The position numbers were made by a program, and so were the translations under genes. DNA of 64,000 nt from Halpernia sp048269545 (lineage in GTDB: Bacteria; Bacteroidota; Bacteroidia; Flavobacteriales; Weeksellaceae). The DNA lies in contig NZ_JBLXIJ010000002.1 of NCBI RefSeq assembly GCF_048269545.1, positions 1 through 64,000 of the forward strand, in the 5' to 3' direction. This document shows, piece after piece, positions 34,296 to 42,662 of this stretch; the stretch's first letter is position 1, and every line of letters begins with the position of its first letter. The notes below the pieces were generated by a model that worked only from the letters and a program-made list of their open reading frames with translations, had not been told where the DNA came from and searched no databases.

Positions 34296-34913
34296 ATGCT
34301 CGTTATAGGTATTGCAGGTGGAACTGGTTCTGGAAAAACCACCGTTGTAAATAAAATTCTTCAGCAACTCAATGCGGAAGGTGTAAATGTACTTTCTCAG
34401 GATAATTATTACTATGATAACCAACATCTTACATTATCTGAGCGCGAAATGTTAAATTATGATCATCCGAAATCTATCGATTTTGAACTACTTCTAAATC
34501 ACGTTCGTTCTTTAAAAAATAATAAGGCAATTGAGCAACCTGTTTATTCTTTTGTAACCCATTCAAGATCAGGAGATTTTGTTTCAATTGAACCAAAAAA
34601 TGTTTTAATTGTTGAAGGAATTTTGGTATTAACAAATCCTGAATTATTAAAAGAATATGATTTAAAAGTATTTGTTCATGCAGATTCTGATGAAAGATTA
34701 ATTCGTAGAATCCGGCGTGATACGCAAGAAAGAGGAAGAGATTTGCAAGAAGTTTTGCACCGTTATCAAACGACTTTGAAACCGATGCATCAAGAATTTA
34801 TAGAGCCTTCAAAAAATGAAGCAGATTTAATTGTTCCGAATATGAAAAGAAATTCGGTCGCCATTGATTTTTTAACAACAGTGATAAATAATTCACTCAA
34901 AAAAACGCAATAA
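34296..34913 (+). CDS. udk: Uridine kinase
   Basis: Phosphorylates uridine and cytidine in pyrimidine salvage. The 205-residue protein has the P-loop GIAGGTGSGKTT (residues 5-16). The substrate-binding blocks SQDNYYYD and YDHPKSIDF are at about 34-55, and IVEGILVL is near 107. The lid region RRIRRDTQERGRD follows, as in all Udk enzymes. The stop codon overlaps the next start (TAATG), so it is translationally coupled with the DivIC/FtsB gene, a combination often seen in flavobacteria. Confidence 0.95.
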   Translation: MLVIGIAGGTGSGKTTVVNKILQQLNAEGVNVLSQDNYYYDNQHLTLSEREMLNYDHPKSIDFELLLNHVRSLKNNKAIEQPVYSFVTHSRSGDFVSIEPKNVLIVEGILVLTNPELLKEYDLKVFVHADSDERLIRRIRRDTQERGRDLQEVLHRYQTTLKPMHQEFIEPSKNEADLIVPNMKRNSVAIDFLTTVINNSLKKTQ

Positions 34914-35272
34914 TGGAAAATCTTATAAAAAAAATTAAAAAACCAAGTAAAATTCTCAGATTTTTAAAAAAATATGTGATAAATAAATATGTTATAACCA
35001 TATTTTTATTTTTAATTTGGATGATATTTTTTGACAGTACTTCATTTTTAGTTATTAATGAATTGGATTCTAATATTAGTAAAAACGAAAAACAATTAGC
35101 ACATTACAAAAGCGAATACGAGAAAAACAATTCTTTTTATGAGAAATTGATGAACAATAAATCTGAAAAAGAAAAATTTGCACGAGAAAATTATTTTATG
35201 AAAAAACCAAATGAGGAAATTTTCATCATCGTTGTAGATAGTTCTAATGTTGCAGATAAATCTAAACCTTAA
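34913..35272 (+). CDS. DivIC/FtsB-type septum formation protein
   Basis: A 119-residue bitopic division protein: a basic cytoplasmic start, one membrane helix (about residues 23-45), then a coiled coil (about 48-85, ELDSNISKNEKQLAHYKSEY) with the family motif EKFARENYFMKKPNEEIFII. FtsB/DivIC proteins bind FtsL and FtsQ/DivIB in the divisome. The order udk, divIC/ftsB, mutA-like is consistent with an operon. The symbol is left open because FtsB and DivIC cannot be separated here. Confidence 0.85.
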   Translation: MENLIKKIKKPSKILRFLKKYVINKYVITIFLFLIWMIFFDSTSFLVINELDSNISKNEKQLAHYKSEYEKNNSFYEKLMNNKSEKEKFARENYFMKKPNEEIFIIVVDSSNVADKSKP

Positions 35273-35300
35273 TTCTTCTTTAATTTAAAATTCATAAATC

Positions 35301-36467
35301 TTGGGAAATTCCTCAAATTCAGATTGGGAAAATCTGGTAAAAAAGCAATTGAAAACGGAAGAAATTTATAGTATTCTGCAGGTAGAGAATTTGGAAAATT
35401 TGGATGTAAAACCTTATTATTCTGAAATTAGAGTCCCTATTAAAAATTTGCCCAAAGTAGAAGAAAATACACATTTAGTAGCAAATTACGAGGAGTCTTT
35501 AGAAGAAGATGTTTTTGCTTTTTTATTAGAGAAAAATATCCCAAATCTTACTGAAAAGGTTTTGTTTATTGATGATAAAGATTTAGCAGAATATATTAAA
35601 ATAGAAGATGAAGATATTTATTTTTCCTTAATTGATGTTTTTGATGACCTAGAAAATACAGGTTTTTTAAATAAACAATTAGCTAAAGAATTAATTCAGA
35701 AAAATTTTAAAAGAAATATTTGCATTGATATAAGTTTTCATCAAAATTGTGGTGCAGGAATTTTACAAGAATTAGCAATTGCACTTTCAAAAACAAAAGA
35801 TTTAGTTGAAATTTTTGGTTCAGATATTTTAAATAAATTAATTTTTAGAATTGCAGTTGGTGGAAATTATTTTTTTCAAATCTCAAAAATCAGAGCATTT
35901 AAATTAGCTTTTAACCAATTGTCCAAAGAATTTGGAAAAGATGAAATTCCTTATATTTTTGCTGAAACATCTCTCAGAAATAAATCAAAAAACAATCCTG
36001 AAAACAATTTAATTCGCTCCACGTTAGAACTTTCTGCAGCAATGATTGGCGGTGCAGATGCTGTTTTTTCTAATAATTATTTAATAGAAAATAGCACAAA
36101 ACTTTCGGAAGAAATTTCTTTTAAACAACAAATTGTTTTAGCGTATGAAAGTTTAATAAATATTTTTGAAGATGCTTCAAATGGAAGTTTTTACATTGAA
36201 AATCTTACCCAACAAATCGCGGAAAAATCATGGAAATTATTTTTAGATTTTGAAAAAAAAGGGGGTTATTCTGAAATGATGAAAAATGGCGAACTTCAAG
36301 AACTAATTTATAATCATGCAATTGCAGAACAAAATTGGGTAAAAGAAGGAAAGATAAAATTAATTGGCGTTAATCTTTATCCAAAATTAAATCAGACGAA
36401 AGAGATTTCAGATTTGTATGATGAAAGAGTTTTAAAACCGGTTCGATGGTCGGAAATGTTTGAGTAA
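35301..36467 (+). CDS. Methylmalonyl-CoA mutase small-subunit-like protein
   Basis: A 388-residue protein related to the beta (small) subunit of methylmalonyl-CoA mutase. It has the N-terminal pattern WENLVKKQLKTEEIYSIL and a TIM-barrel segment with IPYIFAETSLRNKS and the C-terminal block EKSWKLFLDFEKKGGY. The B12-binding His motif is absent, as expected for a small subunit, and the length is shorter than in the heterodimers from actinobacteria. The large subunit is not in the window. The start is a TTG right after an in-frame stop, with no earlier choice. It likely supports the succinyl-CoA/propionyl-CoA interconversion. Confidence 0.75.
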   Translation: MGNSSNSDWENLVKKQLKTEEIYSILQVENLENLDVKPYYSEIRVPIKNLPKVEENTHLVANYEESLEEDVFAFLLEKNIPNLTEKVLFIDDKDLAEYIKIEDEDIYFSLIDVFDDLENTGFLNKQLAKELIQKNFKRNICIDISFHQNCGAGILQELAIALSKTKDLVEIFGSDILNKLIFRIAVGGNYFFQISKIRAFKLAFNQLSKEFGKDEIPYIFAETSLRNKSKNNPENNLIRSTLELSAAMIGGADAVFSNNYLIENSTKLSEEISFKQQIVLAYESLINIFEDASNGSFYIENLTQQIAEKSWKLFLDFEKKGGYSEMMKNGELQELIYNHAIAEQNWVKEGKIKLIGVNLYPKLNQTKEISDLYDERVLKPVRWSEMFE

Positions 36468-36491
36468 AAAAGCGCTGAAATTTATAGTAAA

Positions 36492-36541
36492 GACGCAAAT
36501 TTTTCTTAAAAGCAAGAAAATAAATTTTGCGCCTTTGCGTT
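36492..36541. repeat. Imperfect palindrome with GCGCCTTTGCGTT motif
   Basis: GACGCAAA (36492-36499) faces TTTGCGCC (36526-36533), with further TTTTTCTT / AAGAAAA pairing inside. The TTTGCGxCTTTGCGTT wording is a frequent intergenic palindrome in flavobacteria. It may act as a weak terminator after the mutA-like gene. Confidence 0.4.
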
Positions 36542-36550
36542 AAAACTCAA

Positions 36551-37702
36551 ATGATAAAAAATTTACTGCATAAAGAAACTCAAAACTTCATCAATGCAAA
36601 TCTAAAGACAGATTTACATTCTTTATTATTAAAAAAATCACCGTTTCCAGAAGTTTCAATGTTGGAAATTGTGGAACAAATAAAAGGAAAAAATGTAGCT
36701 ACAAAGAAATTTCCATTTTTACTAACAGACAAAATTATTTTTCCACCTCATTTAAATTTAGAACAAAGTTCTTCAGAATCCACTTCAAAATATAAAGCGA
36801 AACTTTTTAAAGGTGAAAAATTTCTGGATTTAACCGCAGGTTTCGGAATTGATGCTTATTTTCTTTCTCAAAATTTTAAGCAAACGACATTAATTGAAAT
36901 AAATTCAGGACTTTTAGAGATTGTAGAACACAACTGGAAAATTTTAAATAAAAAAGCCACTTTTAAAAATCAAAATTTAGAAGATTTTTTAGATAAAAAA
37001 GAAGAAAAATTTGATTTAATTTATCTTGATCCAGCAAGACGAGATTCGCAAAAAAAGAAAGTCTTTCTCTTAGAAGATTTGTCACCAAATATTCTGGAAA
37101 TTCAAGAAAAATTATTAGAGATTTCAACAAAAGTTTTAATTAAATTATCGCCTTTAATTGATTTATCTTATTTAATTTCAGTTTTAAAAAATGTAACTAA
37201 AATTTACATTATTGCTCTTAAAAATGAAGTAAAAGAAGTAGCAATTCTTTTAGATAAAAATAATTCAGAAGAAAAAGTAAAATGCATTTGTACCAATTTG
37301 GAAAGTGAAGAAGCAGATTTTGAATTTAATTTTGAAGAAGAAAAAAATGCAAATGCTGAATTTTCAGATGTACTTCAATATCTTTATATTCCGAATAATT
37401 CTGTGTTGAAATCGGGTGCATTTAATTTAATTTCACAGCAATTTAATTTAAAAAAAATTCATCCAAATTCACATTTTTACACCTCAGAATTTAAAATTTC
37501 TAAATTTCCAGGGCGAGTTTTGAAAGTAAAAAAAGTAGATTCAAAAGAAATTAAAAAAGGAGAATATTTTAATATAGTTAGTAAAAACTATCCACTGAAA
37601 CCCGATGATATTAAGAAGAAATATAAAATAAAAGACGGTGGAGAAAACTATCTCATATTTACTCAAAGTATTAATTCTAAAATTATTTTAAAATCTTTCT
37701 AA
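36551..37702 (+). CDS. Class I SAM methyltransferase with a THUMP-like C-terminal domain
   Basis: A 383-residue putative RNA/tRNA methyltransferase. A Rossmann SAM-binding region begins FLDLTAGFGIDAYFLS at about residue 87. The motif IV-like segment FDLIYLDPARRD lies near 155; DPARR is characteristic of this family. The C-terminal ~60 residues (FKISKFPGRVLKV, then YPLKPDDIKKKYKIKDGGENYL) form the THUMP-like domain annotated in Bacteroidota homologues. The frame reaches a TTG at 36527, but the ATG at 36551 is preferred because the upstream part lies in a palindrome. The substrate is unknown. Confidence 0.75.
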   Translation: MIKNLLHKETQNFINANLKTDLHSLLLKKSPFPEVSMLEIVEQIKGKNVATKKFPFLLTDKIIFPPHLNLEQSSSESTSKYKAKLFKGEKFLDLTAGFGIDAYFLSQNFKQTTLIEINSGLLEIVEHNWKILNKKATFKNQNLEDFLDKKEEKFDLIYLDPARRDSQKKKVFLLEDLSPNILEIQEKLLEISTKVLIKLSPLIDLSYLISVLKNVTKIYIIALKNEVKEVAILLDKNNSEEKVKCICTNLESEEADFEFNFEEEKNANAEFSDVLQYLYIPNNSVLKSGAFNLISQQFNLKKIHPNSHFYTSEFKISKFPGRVLKVKKVDSKEIKKGEYFNIVSKNYPLKPDDIKKKYKIKDGGENYLIFTQSINSKIILKSF

Positions 37703-37719
37703 AAATAAAATTTAAAAAT

Positions 37720-37750
37720 TTTGTTAAAATCTTAATATTTCCTACTTTTG
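37720..37750 (+). promoter_or_regulatory. Consensus promoter of the small lipoprotein gene
   Basis: TTTG (37720-37723), exactly 19 bases, TACTTTTG (37743-37750): a complete match to the Bacteroidota -33/-7 promoter, 17 bases before the ATG. Confidence 0.75.
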
Positions 37751-37767
37751 ATGCATTAAATAATCTT

Positions 37768-38013
37768 ATGAAAAAATATATTTTATTGCTTGCAGTTGCT
37801 GCATTTGTTACGTCTTGCCAAAAAATTCAACCAGGTGGTAATAAAGATGTCTTAAAAAAAACAGACGATATTGTGAGATACAATGATGAAAATGCGCCGA
37901 AACCAACTTATGTAGCGACGCCAGATTCTATAAAAAACGCAAAACCAGTGTTAGTTGAGCCAGTTGTAGAAGTGAAAAAAGAAGCAGTTGCAGAACCAAA
38001 AGTAAGTGAATAA
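37768..38013 (+). CDS. Small lipoprotein of unknown function
   Basis: An 81-residue protein with a signal sequence and lipobox (VTSC, Cys17), so it is predicted to be lipid-anchored in the envelope. The mature part is charged and Pro/Val/Lys/Glu-rich with no defined domain, ending VEVKKEAVAEPKVSE, and is probably disordered. It has a consensus promoter and is followed by a hairpin terminator, so it is expressed alone and probably strongly. No family was recognised. Confidence 0.7.
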   Translation: MKKYILLLAVAAFVTSCQKIQPGGNKDVLKKTDDIVRYNDENAPKPTYVATPDSIKNAKPVLVEPVVEVKKEAVAEPKVSE

Positions 38014-38041
38014 TCAAATCATATTTATTAAATAAACTATG

Positions 38042-38072
38042 AAATGTCTTGTGTTTGCAGGGCATTTTTTTT
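38042..38072 (+). terminator. Terminator after the small lipoprotein gene
   Basis: AAATGTC pairs with GGCATTT (7 bp, one G-U), 12-base loop, then a T-run. It also rules out the ATG at 38044 as start of the following peptidase. Confidence 0.55.
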
Positions 38073-38103
38073 ATTTTTACCAATAATAATTATAAAATTT
38101 AAA

Positions 38104-39486
38104 ATGAAAAATACTTTAGAATACATTGAGGAAAATAAACCACGTTTTGTAGAAGAATTAATTTCTCTTTTAAAAATTGCTTCAGTAAGTGCAGATCCCG
38201 CTTTCAAAAATGAAGTTTTAAAATGTGCAGATGAAGTGGCGAAATTTTTAAAAAGCGCCGGTGCAGATTCTGTTGAAGTTTGTAAAACTGCTGGAAATCC
38301 AATTGTTTATGGAGAAAAATTTTTAAATAAAGATCTCCCTACAATTTTAGTTTACGGTCATTATGACGTTCAACCAGCCGATCCAATTGAATTGTGGACT
38401 TCGCCGCCGTTTGAACCAGTCATTAAAAAAACGGAATTACACCCAGAAGGTGCCATTTTTGCACGTGGTTCTGCAGATGATAAAGGACAATTTTTCATGC
38501 ATTTAAAAGCTTTTGAAGCAATGATGCAAACCGATTCCTTACCTTGCAATGTGAAATTTATTATTGAAGGTGAAGAAGAAGTTGGTTCAGAAAACTTAGG
38601 CGTTTTTGTGAATGAAAATAAAGAAAAATTATCTTGTGATGTTATTTTAATTTCAGATACTCACATTTATTCAAATGATCAACCAACTGTCACCACCGGT
38701 TTAAGAGGACTAAGTTACGTGGAAGTTGAAGTAGAAGGACCAAATAGAGATTTACATTCCGGACTTTACGGCGGATCAGTTCCAAATCCAATTCACGTTT
38801 TATCACGAATGATTGCAAAATTAATTGATGAAAATGGCAGAATTACCATCGACGGATTTTATGATAATGTAGAAGAAGTTTCGCTTGAAGAGCGCGGAAA
38901 AATGAATGAATTAAGAGATGATCAAGAACATTTTAAAAAGTCAATTGGTTTAAATGGAGTAGAAGGTGAAAATGGTTTTACAACTTTAGAAAGAACTTCT
39001 ATTCGTCCCACTTTAGACGCTAACGGAATTTGGGGTGGTTATATTGGTGAAGGTGCAAAAACGGTAATTCCAAGTAAAGCTTATGCGAAAATTTCTATGA
39101 GATTAGTTCCGTATCAAACTCCAGAAGAAATTACTGAAAAATTCACAACTTATTTTAAAAAAATTGCACCAGAAAATGTGAAAGTAAAAGTTACGCCACA
39201 CCACGGTGGAATGCCTTACGTTTTGCCGAGCGACACAAAAGAATTTTTAGCAGCTAAAAAAGCAATGGAAGAAGCTTTTGGAAAAGAAGTTTTACCTTAT
39301 AGAAGTGGCGGAAGTATTCCAATAACTTCAATGTTTGAAAAAGTTTTAAATGCAAAATCAGTTTTAATGGGATTTGGTTTAGATTCAGATGCAATTCATT
39401 CGCCAAATGAACATTATGGTTTATTTAATTTTTATAAAGGAATCCAAAGTATTCCACTCTTTTTTGAATATTATACCAAAGGTTAA
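38104..39486 (+). CDS. M20-family dipeptidase
   Basis: Zinc-dependent aminopeptidase/dipeptidase of the M20A (PepV/CNDP-like) family, 460 residues, cytoplasmic. Metal and catalytic blocks are VYGHYDVQPAD (about residue 80), ARGSADDKGQ (about 120), the catalytic EGEEEVGSENL (about 155), and a closing SGGSIPITS/SPNEHYG region. The dimerisation lid domain lies between about residues 195 and 320. An ATG at 38044 would add 20 residues, but these fall in the terminator hairpin of the previous gene, so the ATG at 38104 is chosen. Confidence 0.92.
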   Translation: MKNTLEYIEENKPRFVEELISLLKIASVSADPAFKNEVLKCADEVAKFLKSAGADSVEVCKTAGNPIVYGEKFLNKDLPTILVYGHYDVQPADPIELWTSPPFEPVIKKTELHPEGAIFARGSADDKGQFFMHLKAFEAMMQTDSLPCNVKFIIEGEEEVGSENLGVFVNENKEKLSCDVILISDTHIYSNDQPTVTTGLRGLSYVEVEVEGPNRDLHSGLYGGSVPNPIHVLSRMIAKLIDENGRITIDGFYDNVEEVSLEERGKMNELRDDQEHFKKSIGLNGVEGENGFTTLERTSIRPTLDANGIWGGYIGEGAKTVIPSKAYAKISMRLVPYQTPEEITEKFTTYFKKIAPENVKVKVTPHHGGMPYVLPSDTKEFLAAKKAMEEAFGKEVLPYRSGGSIPITSMFEKVLNAKSVLMGFGLDSDAIHSPNEHYGLFNFYKGIQSIPLFFEYYTKG

Positions 39487-39506
39487 AGTTTTCCTAAAAC
39501 TAAATA

Positions 39507-39532
39507 AAACGCTTCTTTTTGGAGCGTTTTTT
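39507..39532 (+). terminator. Terminator after the M20 dipeptidase gene
   Basis: AAACGCTTC / GGAGCGTTT (9 bp, one G-U), loop TTTTT, followed by Ts. Confidence 0.8.
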
Positions 39533-39562
39533 ATTAAATTAGAGCAAATAAATATTTAAAAA

Positions 39563-40270
39563 ATGAAAGATAAAAAAACAGCATATATTACTGGTGGAAG
39601 TAAAGGAATTGGTTTTGGTGTTGCAAAAATATTGTTAGAAAATGGCTACAATGTCGCTATAAGTGGTAGAAAAGAAAAAGATTTAGAAGATGCACTTCTT
39701 CAACTTTCAGATTATAAAGATTCTGTTGCAGGAATTGTTTCAGATGTTCAGAATTTTAAAGACGAAGAAAAAACGGTTTCTAAAATTGTAAAACACTTTG
39801 GGAGTTTAGATATTGTAGTAGCAAATGCGGGTTTAGGGCATTTTGAATCCATCGACAAAATGAGTATAGAAAATTGGAATGATATGATTGAAACCAATCT
39901 TACAGGTGCTTTTCACACATTAAAAGCAAGTGTAGAAGAATTAAAAAAATCTGAAGGTTATTATATCACAATTTCTAGTTTAGCAGGAACTAATTTTTTT
40001 GAAAATGGCGCTGGTTACAACGCCTCAAAATTTGGCGTTGTAGGTTTCACACAAGCTGCAATGATTGATTTACGAAAATTTAATATTAAAGTTTCTACAA
40101 TAATGCCTGGTTCAGTTTCTACAAATTTTAACGGAAACAAACCTTCTAAAAAAGATGCTTGGAAAATTCAACCAGAAGATATTGGTAATTTAGTTTTAGA
40201 TTTATTAAATATGAATCCAAGAACATTACCAAGTAAAATAGAAGTTCGACCATCAAAACCAAATAGTTAA
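39563..40270 (+). CDS. Short-chain dehydrogenase/reductase
   Basis: Classical SDR of 235 residues, NAD(P)H-dependent. It has the nucleotide-binding motif TGGSKGIGFG (residues 10-19) and NAG in VVANAGLGH. The catalytic set is Ser in TISSLAG (about 140) and Tyr-Lys in YNASK (about 154-158). The ending AWKIQPEDIGNLVLDLL is typical of the flavobacterial 3-ketoacyl-reductase-like SDRs. The substrate is unknown. It stands just upstream of the regulated etf promoter. Confidence 0.85.
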   Translation: MKDKKTAYITGGSKGIGFGVAKILLENGYNVAISGRKEKDLEDALLQLSDYKDSVAGIVSDVQNFKDEEKTVSKIVKHFGSLDIVVANAGLGHFESIDKMSIENWNDMIETNLTGAFHTLKASVEELKKSEGYYITISSLAGTNFFENGAGYNASKFGVVGFTQAAMIDLRKFNIKVSTIMPGSVSTNFNGNKPSKKDAWKIQPEDIGNLVLDLLNMNPRTLPSKIEVRPSKPNS

Positions 40271-40306
40271 ATATTATGCAAAAAATATATTTTTCTTAAA
40301 ATATGT

Positions 40307-40318
40307 TATGCATGCATA
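40307..40318. promoter_or_regulatory. Operator palindrome upstream of etfB
   Basis: TATGCATGCATA, identical to the two sites before marR. It lies 12 bases upstream of the -7-like TAACTTAG (40331-40338) and covers the -33 position. A further TTATGC half-site occurs at 40274-40279. Confidence 0.6.
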
Positions 40319-40362
40319 GTAAATTATTATTAACTTAGCAAAAATTAAAAATATTATTTAAT

Positions 40363-41109
40363 ATGAAAATATTAGTTTGTATAAACAGTGTTCCAGACAC
40401 TACTTCAAAAATTAATTTCACTGCAGACAAATCTGCTTTTGACAAAACAGGAATTCAATGGGTAATTAATCCATTAGACGAATTCGCTTTAAGCAAAGCT
40501 GTGAAATTACAAGAATCTCAAGGCGCAACAGTTACGGTTGTAAATGTAGGAGATGCAACAACTGAACCTGTAATTAGAAAAGCACTTGCAATTGGAGCAA
40601 ATGATGCAATCCGAGTAAATACAGAAGCAAAAGATAGTTTTTCTGTGGCAAAAGAAATTGCCACAGTTGCACAAAACGGAAATTATGATTTAATTCTTTG
40701 TGGAAAAGAATCCATCGATTATAATGGAGGTTCAGTTCCGGGAATGGTTGCTCAACTTTTAAATCAACCTTTTATAAATGCTTGTGTCGGTTTAGATGTA
40801 AATGGTGAAGAAATTAGCGCAATCCGTGAAATAGAAGGCGGAAAAGAAACGGTTTCTGTAAAATTACCTTTAGTAATCGCAGGGCAAAAAGGTTTAGTTG
40901 ATGAGAAAGAATTAATTATTCCAAATATGCGCGGAATTATGTCCGCAAGAACAAAAACTCTAAATGTTGTAGAACCTACAAATTCGGATGTAAAAGTAGA
41001 TTCAATCTCTTTTGAAAGTGTTCCTGCGAGAGCCGCTGTAAAAATGGTGAGTCCAGATAATCTGGATGAATTGGTAAGACTTCTTCACGAGGAAGCAAAA
41101 GTAATTTAA
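40363..41109 (+). CDS. etfB: Electron transfer flavoprotein beta subunit
   Basis: Beta subunit of ETF, which takes electrons from acyl-CoA dehydrogenases to the respiratory chain; it binds AMP. The 248-residue length is typical. Visible blocks are MKILVCINSVPDT, WVINPLDEFALSKAVKL, LCGKESIDYNGGSVPGMVAQLL and the family-closing AAVKMVSPDNLDELVRLL. It is followed at 30 bases by etfA. Its promoter carries the palindrome also found upstream of the marR/beta-oxidation operon, consistent with joint control with its electron donors. Confidence 0.95.
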   Translation: MKILVCINSVPDTTSKINFTADKSAFDKTGIQWVINPLDEFALSKAVKLQESQGATVTVVNVGDATTEPVIRKALAIGANDAIRVNTEAKDSFSVAKEIATVAQNGNYDLILCGKESIDYNGGSVPGMVAQLLNQPFINACVGLDVNGEEISAIREIEGGKETVSVKLPLVIAGQKGLVDEKELIIPNMRGIMSARTKTLNVVEPTNSDVKVDSISFESVPARAAVKMVSPDNLDELVRLLHEEAKVI

Positions 41110-41139
41110 TTCATTATTTAATTTTAAAATTTAAAAAAA

Positions 41140-42090
41140 ATGGCAATATTCGTATATGCAGAAAATATAAACGGAGTCTATAAAAAAGCGGCGTTTGAAG
41201 CGGTTGCTTACGCAAAATCAATCGCAGAAAATGCGGGTGATTCTGTAACGGCAATTTCAGTAAATCCAACAGATTCTTCAGATTTACTTTATAAATATGG
41301 CGCTGAAAAAGTAATTAATATTAAAGATGAAGGTTTAAAAAACTTTAGCGCAAAAGCTTTTGCACAAGCCGTAAATGAAGTATTCGAGGGTAAAATAATC
41401 GTTTTTCCACACACCACAGATGCTTCTTCAGTTGCACCCATGCTTTCAATTTTAAAGAATTATTCTTTAATCACCAATGTTTTAGAAACTCCAGAAAATC
41501 TTTCACCATTTCAAGTAAAAAGAAAAGCGTTTTCAGGAAAAGGATTTATGCATGCAAAATCTGAAACTGAAGGTGTAATTTTAACCGTTTCACAAAATTC
41601 TTTTGGTGCAAAAGAAAATCCAGTTTCTGGAACTGAAGAAATTAAAAATTTATCTGTTTCCAATGATGATACTAAAGTTTTATCACACGAACAATCCACT
41701 GGAAAATTAGATTTAAAAGAAGCTGAAATTGTAGTTTCAGCTGGCCGTGGAATGAAAGCTGCAGAAAACTGGGGAATGATTGAAGATTTAGCTAATGTTT
41801 TAGGCGCTGCAACAGCTTGTTCTAAACCGGTTTCAGATATTGGTTGGAGACCTCACTCAGAACACGTTGGACAAACTGGAAAAGCAATTGCACCAAATTT
41901 ATATGTAGCAGTCGGAATTTCTGGCGCAATTCAGCATTTAGCCGGAGTGAATTCTTCCAAAACAATTGTTGTAATTAATAATGATCCAGAAGCACCTTTT
42001 TTCAAATCTGCAGATTATGGCGTAGTTGGAGATGCTTTCCAAATTATTCCTGCTTTAACAGAAAAAATAAAAGCTTTAAAAGGAGCTTAA
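41140..42090 (+). CDS. etfA: Electron transfer flavoprotein alpha subunit
   Basis: FAD-binding alpha subunit of ETF, 316 residues. The N-terminal domain is followed by the FAD domain, with VVSAGRGMKAAENWG at about residue 200, DIGWRPHSEHVGQTGKAIAPNLY near 235 and the ETF alpha signature IQHLAGVNSSKTIVVINND near 268. It forms a two-gene operon with etfB, ended by a strong terminator. All flavin-contact motifs appear intact. Confidence 0.95.
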   Translation: MAIFVYAENINGVYKKAAFEAVAYAKSIAENAGDSVTAISVNPTDSSDLLYKYGAEKVINIKDEGLKNFSAKAFAQAVNEVFEGKIIVFPHTTDASSVAPMLSILKNYSLITNVLETPENLSPFQVKRKAFSGKGFMHAKSETEGVILTVSQNSFGAKENPVSGTEEIKNLSVSNDDTKVLSHEQSTGKLDLKEAEIVVSAGRGMKAAENWGMIEDLANVLGAATACSKPVSDIGWRPHSEHVGQTGKAIAPNLYVAVGISGAIQHLAGVNSSKTIVVINNDPEAPFFKSADYGVVGDAFQIIPALTEKIKALKGA

Positions 42091-42108
42091 TTTTTAATAA
42101 TAAATCTT

Positions 42109-42137
42109 AAAAACCTGAAATTAATTTCAGGTTTTTT
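42109..42137. terminator. Terminator after etfBA
   Basis: Perfect 13-bp arms AAAAACCTGAAAT / ATTTCAGGTTTTT around TA, with extra Ts. Confidence 0.88.
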
Positions 42138-42198
42138 TATTTTCATTTTTTAAAACTCAAATATTTTTTATAATTTTAATAAAAATAAATATAAAACT

Positions 42199-42546
42199 AT
42201 GAAATTCATAATTCGTCTTTTAGTAACTGCAGCTGTTGCTTTTGTACTTTCAAAATATTTTTTGTCAGGCGTTCACATTGCAAGTTTCGGAACTGCAGTT
42301 ATTTTTGCAATCGTTTTAGCATTGTTAAATATTTTTGTAAAACCAATTTTGTCCATTTTAGGATTGCCTTTAACTATTATTACTTTCGGACTTTTTTCTT
42401 TTGTAATTAATGCATTAATTATACTTTTAGCAGGACATTTTGTAACAGGTATGATCGTCGATGGTTTTTGGTGGGCTTTAATTTTTAGTATTGCACTTTC
42501 CATTGTCACTTCACTATTAGATGGTTTAATTTCTTCAAAGGAATAA
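42199..42546 (+). CDS. Phage-holin-4-2 family (YvlD-like) membrane protein
   Basis: A 115-residue inner-membrane protein with four hydrophobic helices. Its pattern (AIVLALLNIFVKPILSILGLPLTIITFGLFSFVINA) is split by the conserved NIFVKPIL/LPLTI motifs of the YvlD/phage_holin_4_2 family. Despite the family name there is no phage context here, and these proteins occur as chromosomal genes in most bacteria. Function unknown. It stands alone between two terminators. Confidence 0.8.
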   Translation: MKFIIRLLVTAAVAFVLSKYFLSGVHIASFGTAVIFAIVLALLNIFVKPILSILGLPLTIITFGLFSFVINALIILLAGHFVTGMIVDGFWWALIFSIALSIVTSLLDGLISSKE

Positions 42547-42570
42547 TCTTTTTTAAATATTTAAATAAAT

Positions 42571-42596
42571 GGCTTTCTTCGGAGAGTCTTTTTTTT
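42571..42596 (+). terminator. UUCG-tetraloop terminator after the holin-like gene
   Basis: GGCTTTC-TTCG-GAGAGTC (7 bp with two G-U pairs, stable cUUCGg loop), followed by eight Ts. Confidence 0.8.
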
Positions 42597-42662
42597 AATT
42601 AAATTCATAATTTAATGGATTTTGATATTTTAATTTTTAAATTTGAATAAAATATTTTTAAA

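Noticed and set aside
38044..38103. Upstream ATG extending the M20 dipeptidase by 20 residues
   Set aside because: The segment is a terminator hairpin of the previous gene and its translation (rich in Cys/Phe) is not family-like.
41548..41561. TTATGCATGCAAAA resembling the MarR operator
   Set aside because: It lies inside the etfA coding sequence (Met-His-Ala-Lys) and the palindrome is incomplete; taken as coincidence.
42199..42546. Prophage remnant suggested by the holin-family name
   Set aside because: The YvlD/phage_holin_4_2 family is mostly chromosomal and no phage genes are nearby.
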